Source of the DNA: VRUE01 sp963699225
Lineage (GTDB): Bacteria; Actinomycetota; Thermoleophilia; Solirubrobacterales; 70-9
Direction: 5' to 3'
Assembly: GCA_963699225.1 (NCBI GenBank)
Contig: OY969423.1
Coordinates: 1,612,001-1,676,000 of the forward strand
DNA: 64,000 nucleotides
The position numbers and the translations under genes were made by a program. The notes under the pieces are model-generated. The model was not told where the DNA came from, searched no databases, and was given only the letters and a program-made list of their open reading frames with translations. This document shows, in pieces, positions 58,965-64,000 of this stretch. Within the stretch, counting starts at the first letter, position 1, and the number at the start of each line of letters is the position of its first letter.

Positions 58965-61900
58965 CGTCCCGCCCTCCCGGTGTGGCCGGCTCTGGCCTGC
59001 CTCTTCTTTGCCTTGTGCTTGCTCTTCTTCTTGTGTTTCTTGCTCTTGTGCTTCTTTGGCTTTTGGACCTGATTGCCGGGACCTTCGTAGCGAGGCGGAG
59101 GGGAGAAAGCGGGAGCAGTGCCCGGCGCCCCCTTGCAGGCTTCGCCCTGGCAGATCGGCTCTTCGACCGGTTCGGGGAAGCCGCCGCCTTCGCGGGCGTC
59201 ATAGACGTCGTAGTTTTCGTTGGTGTCCCAGCCGACCAGGGTGCTGCGGGTGGAAAAGAAGGCGTCGCGCCCGTCTGCGGAGGCGTCGATGAGGAAGCTC
59301 TCATCGGTGCTCTTGCCGCTGGAGATGAGGAAGTGACAGCCGCCCGCAGCCGGGTCGAAGGCGGGGTTTTCGCTCGTGCAGCTTCCCGCTCCGGAGCGCT
59401 CGAACTCATAGACGTCGCGCTTGCCGTTTTCATCGGCCGTGCTCAGCGCGTCGAGGGACTCGAAGAAGAAGCGGGAGCCATCGTCGGAGAGGTAGCGGGG
59501 GCCTTCGTAGGGATTGGTCCAGCCCGGCAGCAGGGTCGGGCCCAGCGGGCGGGCTCCCGAGGGGTTGCAGGAGGCGCAGGTCAGCGTGTCGGCTTCGGCG
59601 TCATAGAGGAAGGCCTGGGAGCACAGCGGGCTTTCGACCAGTTCCCCGTCGCCATTCAGGTGGCAGTGCTCGCCCCCGGCGATCGTGTTGTCATAGCCCG
59701 CCAGCGCTTCGGCTTCGATTGAGACGAAGGCGAGGTGGCGCCCGTCGGGGGAGACGCGGGCGCTCAGCGCTTTCGGCTGGGACTCCCAGTCGTTTGCGTC
59801 TTCGGGGGCCAGGGTGGCGATGAAGCTGGTTTTGCCCTCGTGGTAGAGGTAGAGGTTGTTCTTGCCTTCCGTGGCCCTCTCACCGGTGCCGTTCTCTTCT
59901 TCGCCGCTGAGTACGCCCTTGGCGACGAAGTAGAGGTAGGAGCCGTCATCCGATGCCCCGACGACTCCCTGCACGTTTGCCCGGATGCCTTTGCTCAGGT
60001 CGGCGAGCGGTTCTGCATTGCCCAGTTCATAGCGATAGAGACCGGGGGCTCCCGTTTCTGCTTTGGAGTTTTTGATCAGCTTGGCGGTATCGGTGAAGTA
60101 GGCGACCGAGCCGTCGGCGCTGGCTGCCCAGAAGACCCCTCTGCCGCCGGCTTTGTCGCTGCCACCCTGATTAGCGTCCAGCTGCACCGTTTCGCTGCCG
60201 TTGATTCGGACCAATAGCCGGCTCGGGGGGTTTTCTTCTGCTTTGGTCGGATTGGGCCGGTAGGTCCAAAAGGCCTTCGAGCCGTCGGCGGAGATGACGT
60301 GGCGCAGGATCGACTGGCCGACCTGGCAGTTCTCGAGGCCGCCGCTGGCACCGACGCGCGCGCCGAAGTTCGTTCCTTGGGTCGGCACCGCCGCTTCGCC
60401 GGCACCGGGCAGCACGCTGACCACCCGCAGCCCTCCGGCCGCCGACCATTCATAGAGGTTGTATTCGAAGGATTCGCCTTCCGGTGCCCCGGCGTAAGGC
60501 GCATTGGCGGCGAAGAAGGCGCGGCTGCCGTCTTTGCTTGCGCCCGCGTAGACGAAGCAGATCCTCCGCCCTATGGGGACGCTTGGCGCTTCCGGAGTCA
60601 GGCAGCGCAGCGTCCCGGTGGTGTTATCGCGCAGGTAGAAGCTTTCGAAGCCCTCCGGACAACCCGGTGCCAGCACCGGGTCGGTCACCTTCACCACCCC
60701 GAAGCCGAGGTCGGCGCTGAAGCCGCTGTAGGGAGGGACCAGCACTTCGGACTTGAAGCCGAAGGGGGAGATGCTCTCGGTGCCCCAACCGCTGGCGCCG
60801 CGCTTGGAGAGGTATTGGCTGGTCGAGGGGGCGCTTTCGGGGTTGCCGAAGGAGGTGAAGGAGGTGTAGGTGATCGCTTCGCCCGAGCCGGCGGCGGCCT
60901 GGATCCGCACCACCCTGGTCTCGGCGACACCGCCGGCAAGGCCCGGCACCGCCACTTCGGCGCTGTTCTTCTGCCCCGGGGAGACCAGCTCCCAGGCGCG
61001 GCTGTCAGGTAGGGCGCCGGTGTTGGGGCCGAAGGTGCGAAAGCCCCTGGTCGGCCCGACGATCTCCTTGCCTTCGGGGGAGATCTTGACGTCGGTGGCG
61101 ACGACGCGGAAGGCATAGGAGGTGGCGGGCTCAAGGCCGCTGAGATGGGAGGAGCGAAGCGTGAAGCTTTCGCCGGCGCCGAAGTCGAGTGCTTCTTCGC
61201 CCGCGTCGACGTCGGGGGCTTTGCTTGCGTGATCGAAGCCGTGCCCGGGCCCCAGCTCTTCGGTGTCTTTGAGGTAGGTGGCTTCCTCGACGTATTCGAA
61301 GTAGCCGCTGGTGGAAAGGCCCAGCGGGTTGACGGCGGCGTTCAGGGTCGCCGCTTCGGTGTCGACGCCAGAGACCGTGGTGGTGCCGATTTCAAGCGGC
61401 GGGCGCGAGGTGAAGCTGCCTTCTTCGCCGAGGACGCCGGCCGGGGCGTCGGCGTTGGTGGCGATGACGCGGCAGTGGTATTTGGTTTCCGGCACGAGGT
61501 CGGCTACGCCGTTTGCTTCGTGCAATTTGAAGTCGGCGCCGATCGATTCGCTCTCGGGGGTGGAGCCGGCGGGGTGGGCGCCGCCGAAGCCGCTTTCCCC
61601 GGCGGCGATGTTGGCCTGGAAGTCGGCGTCGCTGATGTATTGGAAGTGGGCGGTGGTGGCTTTGCCCTCCGGGTTCACTTCCGCCCGCAGGGTGGCTTTG
61701 GCGTTGCCGAGGGTGCCTTCCTTTACCTCGCAGGCTCCCTGCAGCACCACCGGGCCGGGCGGGGGCAGCGCGACGTACCTGATCCCCGCCGTCCCCTCGC
61801 TGGCGAAGAGGTCGCCGTCGGCGCTGGAGTAGGCGGCGAGGGCGGGGACGAAGAGGCTGCCGCCGCCCACCGAGTAGCCGAAGCGCTTCAGGGTGACTCC

Positions 61901-62675
61901 GCTCGGCGAGTACTCGGTGAAGAAGTCGACCCGCCCCCCCACTATTTCCGCCCCACGCTGCTTGGCGAAGACGTTGCCGGCCCCGTCGACCGCGAGCCCT
62001 TCGGATTCGGTGCCTTTGTCGAGTTCGTACAGCAGGGCTCCCGCGGGGCTGTACTTGCGCAGCACGCCGCCCTCCCCGTTGACCGTGACGTAGAGGTTTC
62101 CGCTCGCGTCGACCGCGAAGCCGCCAATCTTCACCTTGTTGCCTTCGAAGAGCACCACTTCCCCCAGGCATTTGCCGCTCGAGTCGAAGCGCTCGACCCG
62201 GTTGACGAAGTTGTCGGCACCCGATTCGAAGACATCGGCGACGTAGACGTCGCCGCCGGGACCGCCGGCGATCGGGCCGTTGGGGGTGAATTCACACGGG
62301 CCCTCTCCCGCTTTCCCGAACGATTCGGCGGCGATCAATTCGCCGTCGGGCTTGAACTTCTTCACCAGGGGACCGCCGGTGTCGGCGGTGCTCACGTAGA
62401 TGTCGTGGCGAGAGGGAGAGCCGGCGTTGTTGTCGACCGCGACCCAGGCCGGGCTCGAGAGCTGGCCGGCGCCGATCGAGGTCACCGAGGTGCCGTCGGA
62501 CTCGAAGACGTCGATGCGGTTGTTGCCCTGATCGGCGACGTAGAGGAGGCCGGTTTCGGTGTCCACGGCCAGGCCCCCGGGACCGCTGCACTGCCCGGGG
62601 CCGGCGCCGGGGGGGCAGAGGTTCGGCTCGGCCGAGGCGGTGGAGGCGAAGGCGAGCAGGAGCAGGGCCATCGCC
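55733..62675 (-). repeat. Tandem duplication, unit 1 (A1-B1)
   Basis: This is the upstream unit of the ~6.94-kb direct repeat. For example, 58320-58780 is identical by eye to 51301-51761, whereas 56580-56980 and 49560-49960 differ at many synonymous sites. This mosaic is what gene conversion between tandem copies would produce. Confidence 0.9.
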
Positions 62676-62704
62676 ATTGCCCCCCAGACGCTCTTGCTGG
62701 TCAT
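58961..62704 (-). CDS. Secreted NHL plus TolB-like propeller protein A1
   Basis: This is a 1247-residue paralogue of A2 with the same order of signal segment, NHL blades, two FN3-like domains, TolB-like propeller and Lys-rich tail. The start codon ATG at 62702-62704 is chosen because AAAGGCAG lies just upstream and the signal peptide (M-T-S-K-S-V-W-G-A-M-A-M) follows. It is the first gene of the A1-B1-A2-B2-PucR operon. No enzymatic motif was seen. The likely job is carbohydrate or protein binding at the surface, perhaps as a scaffold for B. Confidence 0.85.
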   Translation of the reverse strand: MTSKSVWGAMAMALLLLAFASTASAEPNLCPPGAGPGQCSGPGGLAVDTETGLLYVADQGNNRIDVFESDGTSVTSIGAGQLSSPAWVAVDNNAGSPSRHDIYVSTADTGGPLVKKFKPDGELIAAESFGKAGEGPCEFTPNGPIAGGPGGDVYVADVFESGADNFVNRVERFDSSGKCLGEVVLFEGNKVKIGGFAVDASGNLYVTVNGEGGVLRKYSPAGALLYELDKGTESEGLAVDGAGNVFAKQRGAEIVGGRVDFFTEYSPSGVTLKRFGYSVGGGSLFVPALAAYSSADGDLFASEGTAGIRYVALPPPGPVVLQGACEVKEGTLGNAKATLRAEVNPEGKATTAHFQYISDADFQANIAAGESGFGGAHPAGSTPESESIGADFKLHEANGVADLVPETKYHCRVIATNADAPAGVLGEEGSFTSRPPLEIGTTTVSGVDTEAATLNAAVNPLGLSTSGYFEYVEEATYLKDTEELGPGHGFDHASKAPDVDAGEEALDFGAGESFTLRSSHLSGLEPATSYAFRVVATDVKISPEGKEIVGPTRGFRTFGPNTGALPDSRAWELVSPGQKNSAEVAVPGLAGGVAETRVVRIQAAAGSGEAITYTSFTSFGNPESAPSTSQYLSKRGASGWGTESISPFGFKSEVLVPPYSGFSADLGFGVVKVTDPVLAPGCPEGFESFYLRDNTTGTLRCLTPEAPSVPIGRRICFVYAGASKDGSRAFFAANAPYAGAPEGESFEYNLYEWSAAGGLRVVSVLPGAGEAAVPTQGTNFGARVGASGGLENCQVGQSILRHVISADGSKAFWTYRPNPTKAEENPPSRLLVRINGSETVQLDANQGGSDKAGGRGVFWAASADGSVAYFTDTAKLIKNSKAETGAPGLYRYELGNAEPLADLSKGIRANVQGVVGASDDGSYLYFVAKGVLSGEEENGTGERATEGKNNLYLYHEGKTSFIATLAPEDANDWESQPKALSARVSPDGRHLAFVSIEAEALAGYDNTIAGGEHCHLNGDGELVESPLCSQAFLYDAEADTLTCASCNPSGARPLGPTLLPGWTNPYEGPRYLSDDGSRFFFESLDALSTADENGKRDVYEFERSGAGSCTSENPAFDPAAGGCHFLISSGKSTDESFLIDASADGRDAFFSTRSTLVGWDTNENYDVYDAREGGGFPEPVEEPICQGEACKGAPGTAPAFSPPPRYEGPGNQVQKPKKHKSKKHKKKSKHKAKKRQARAGHTGRAGR

Positions 62705-62753
62705 ATCTGCCTTTCCTCGCTTGGTTGTATGGGGCGTCTTTTGCCAGGGACCC

Positions 62754-62788
62754 ACCCACCCAGACAAGCCGGACCTGCCTGGGTGGGT
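62754..62788 (-). terminator. Hairpin between collagen-like gene 2 and A1
   Basis: ACCCACCCAG (62754-62763) and CTGGGTGGGT (62779-62788) pair perfectly over 10 bp, and longer imperfect arms extend on both sides (about 62747-62795). It lies 23 bases past the stop of the upstream collagen-like gene and 50 bases before the A1 start. Terminator-like, without a T-run. Confidence 0.5.
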
Positions 62789-62810
62789 TGGGACCACTCG
62801 CACCGTCGGC

Positions 62811-63716
62811 CTATTCGGCCGTAACGGCCCAGACGCCAAACCCATGACAATTGGGCTGTCCGCATCCCACCAGTGGGAGCGTCGTACCGACCTGGTTTAC
62901 GCCAGGGGCAGCGCCTCCCCCGGAGGGAGCCGGGATAAGGCCCCCGTCGACGTAGATCTGGGGCGGTTCGCTCGGGCTTCTGATGGTGTTGGTGAGGCCG
63001 GTGCCGGCGGGTTTCAGCTGATACAAGACGTCTGCGTAGACGCAGAGATGACCCGGATCGGCAAGGGGCACGCCTTCTTCGAAGCCCGGGCAGCCGTGTT
63101 CGGCGCCTTCTTCGAGGATTTCGGCGATTTCCGAGGGCGCGAAGGGTTCGCTGCTGCCGTCCCCATAGGTGAGCCAGACCACGGTCAGTTCCGGCGCTTC
63201 TGAAAGCGGAATCGGGAAGGAGATCGGGACGAACTTTTCGTAGTCTCCACTGGAGGCAGCCCAGGTCCCGGTCTCAGTTTTGCCGGCAGGGAGAGTTTCG
63301 GTGAAGCCGGTGGTGCCGTTTTTGCCGTTGCAGGCATAAGTGGTGCTGGCTCCGGCGACGAATTTGGAACCGCCACTGGCGCAGTTCGCACCGGGATTCT
63401 CGGTGCTGCTGACGACGCTGGTGCCATTCGTACCGTTGGTCCCGTTCGTGCCATTGCTGCCGGCCGCACCTGCGTCGCCCTTGGCGCCGGCGGGGCCAGC
63501 GGGTCCTGCGGGTCCGGCCGGCCCTGCGGGTCCGGCTGGGCCGGTCTTGCCCGTCTTGCCGCGCGGCCCTTGCTTGCCCTTGGCTGCGCTGGCAGTTGCC
63601 TTCCCACCGCCCGAAGAATTGGAGGCGGCATAAGCGCCGCCGAACATGGCGAAAACGAGGGCTATCACCGAGATGACTCCCGGGATCCCGAATCGCGTGC
63701 GTAGCGTCGAGAACAT
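62811..63716 (-). CDS. Collagen-like repeat surface protein (copy 2)
   Basis: This is a 301-residue paralogue of the gene at 67-807. The first 40 residues are virtually identical, including the hydrophobic segment (about 12-31). Gly-X-Y triplets span residues ~50-82 (G-P-R-G-K-T-G-K-T-G-P then repeated G-P-A), followed by G-S-N-G-T-N-G-T-N-G-T. The globular C-terminal domain is related in layout (Y-A-C-N-G-K-N-G-T-T-G-F-T-E-T-L-P) but longer. Promoter, leader and ribosome site are shared with copy 1. The ATG is at 63714-63716. It directly precedes the A1 operon, so it is part of the surface-protein island. Confidence 0.87.
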   Translation of the reverse strand: MFSTLRTRFGIPGVISVIALVFAMFGGAYAASNSSGGGKATASAAKGKQGPRGKTGKTGPAGPAGPAGPAGPAGPAGAKGDAGAAGSNGTNGTNGTNGTSVVSSTENPGANCASGGSKFVAGASTTYACNGKNGTTGFTETLPAGKTETGTWAASSGDYEKFVPISFPIPLSEAPELTVVWLTYGDGSSEPFAPSEIAEILEEGAEHGCPGFEEGVPLADPGHLCVYADVLYQLKPAGTGLTNTIRSPSEPPQIYVDGGLIPAPSGGGAAPGVNQVGTTLPLVGCGQPNCHGFGVWAVTAE

Positions 63717-63798
63717 CTAGATCTCTCTCCTTGTCCCGTGAGCCCCTCTGCCCGCCGCTTCCCTTAGCGGCTTCCTCGAGGCTCGGTTATGTCCCTGT
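63717..63798 (-). promoter_or_regulatory. Conserved structured 5' leader (copy 2)
   Basis: This is the homologue of 808-890: the same hairpin GCCGCT-AAGGGA-AGCGGC and flanking pairing, and the same AAGGAG. The two leaders differ at about four positions in 82 bases, none in the hairpin. Confidence 0.6.
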
Positions 63799-63802
63799 AT
63801 CT

Positions 63803-63839
63803 CGATCCGGGAAACGCAGACATCTGCGTCTCTGGATCG
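63803..63839 (-). other. Second hairpin in the leader of collagen-like gene 2
   Basis: ACGCAGA-CA-TCTGCGT (63814-63829) is an almost closed hairpin, extended by CGATCC/GGATCG (63803-63808, 63834-63839). It lies between the promoter and the conserved leader. Gene 1 has a different, smaller hairpin in the same place (904-923). Confidence 0.5.
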
Positions 63840-63847
63840 TGGAGGAG

Positions 63848-63876
63848 ATTAAGACACACGGTTGTCTGATTGTCAA
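63848..63876 (-). promoter_or_regulatory. Sigma-70-type promoter of collagen-like gene 2
   Basis: On the minus strand TTGACA (63871-63876), 17 bases, CTTAAT (63848-63853). The spacer contains the dyad AGACA-CACGGT-TGTCT (63852-63867), and a second 5-6-5 dyad AAGAC-ACGCGC-GTCTT (63875-63890) overlaps the -35 box. Both look like repressor-binding sites. From 63891 to the window end I see no gene. Confidence 0.55.
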
Positions 63877-64000
63877 GACACGCGCGTCTTGCCTGCAAAA
63901 CATGACTTTCTACGCCGGGCGATCGCTTTTACCAACCGCTGCTCGAAGCTAATCTGGCTCAACAAGGACCAATTGACCGTCGTCGATTTCGCTTGTCGAA

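Noticed and set aside
57297..59072. 591-codon plus-strand frame across B1
   Set aside because: It lies opposite B1 and A1 codons, repeats in the same place at 50051-52054 because of the duplication, and lacks recognisable domains.
63731..63952. 73-codon plus-strand frame at the window end
   Set aside because: It overlaps the conserved leader and promoter of collagen-like gene 2 and has no domain.

Overview
The window is high-GC (roughly two-thirds G+C by eye), gene-dense bacterial chromosome. It most resembles an actinobacterium of the Thermoleophilia (Solirubrobacterales) type. This is inferred from gene content: a primary sigma factor, FolE2, a deazaflavin (F420)-type nitroreductase, a type-5 uracil-DNA glycosylase, MMPL exporters, collagen-like proteins with a shared N-terminus, and very large secreted NHL/TolB-propeller proteins with FN3-like repeats. 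No phage, transposase or CRISPR array was seen.

1-16 kb is mostly housekeeping and regulation. It holds a collagen-like surface protein, an SDR-MerR pair, tRNA-Tyr(GTA), a Phd/ParE-type toxin-antitoxin pair with a perfect 16-bp palindrome upstream, an NTF2-like protein, a DDN-like reductase, rpoD and folE2. A DUF559 nuclease-like gene lies between two direct copies of a palindromic repeat. Next come an operon of ferritin-like lipoprotein, MMPL exporter and pgsA, then a more A+T-rich block of two paralogous ArsR-type regulators around a uracil-DNA glycosylase. The section ends with an E1-like adenylating enzyme carrying an N-terminal RiPP-recognition-like domain, a CYTH protein whose start codon appears to be ATC, a TMEM175-like channel and a CDGSH protein.

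16.4-22.8 kb is one tightly coupled minus-strand operon of five genes: an epimerase fused to two ferritin-like DUF892 domains, a Zn alcohol dehydrogenase, a YbdK/GCS2-type ligase, a heme-oxygenase-like iron enzyme and a GT2 glycosyltransferase. Short overlaps suggest one pathway, probably redox or small-molecule related. Its product is unknown.

22.9-29.7 kb holds small accessory and stress genes: a zinc-ribbon protein, an acidic protein, a membrane protein, a basic protein, a STAS antagonist and anti-sigma kinase pair, a PfpI-like protein, a second MMPL exporter, tRNA-Thr(CGT) and a TetR regulator.

29.7-63.7 kb is a secretome island, nearly all on the minus strand. It contains propeller proteins, large beta-rich secreted proteins, a VapBC pair, two TetR regulators and a 1966-residue S53 (sedolisin) protease with about 21 Cys-pair repeats. 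It ends in a ~6.94-kb tandem duplication of a two-gene module A-B, giving A1-B1-A2-B2 followed by a PucR-type regulator. A is an NHL plus TolB-like propeller protein with a Lys-rich tail; B is a DUF11-type adhesin-like protein. Scattered homologues of A and B elsewhere in the island show that the family has been split and reassorted. The second collagen-like gene, at the right edge, shares an ~82-bp leader and promoter layout with the first gene at the left edge.

Functions come from motifs read by eye. No database search was possible, and identities and GC figures are visual estimates.
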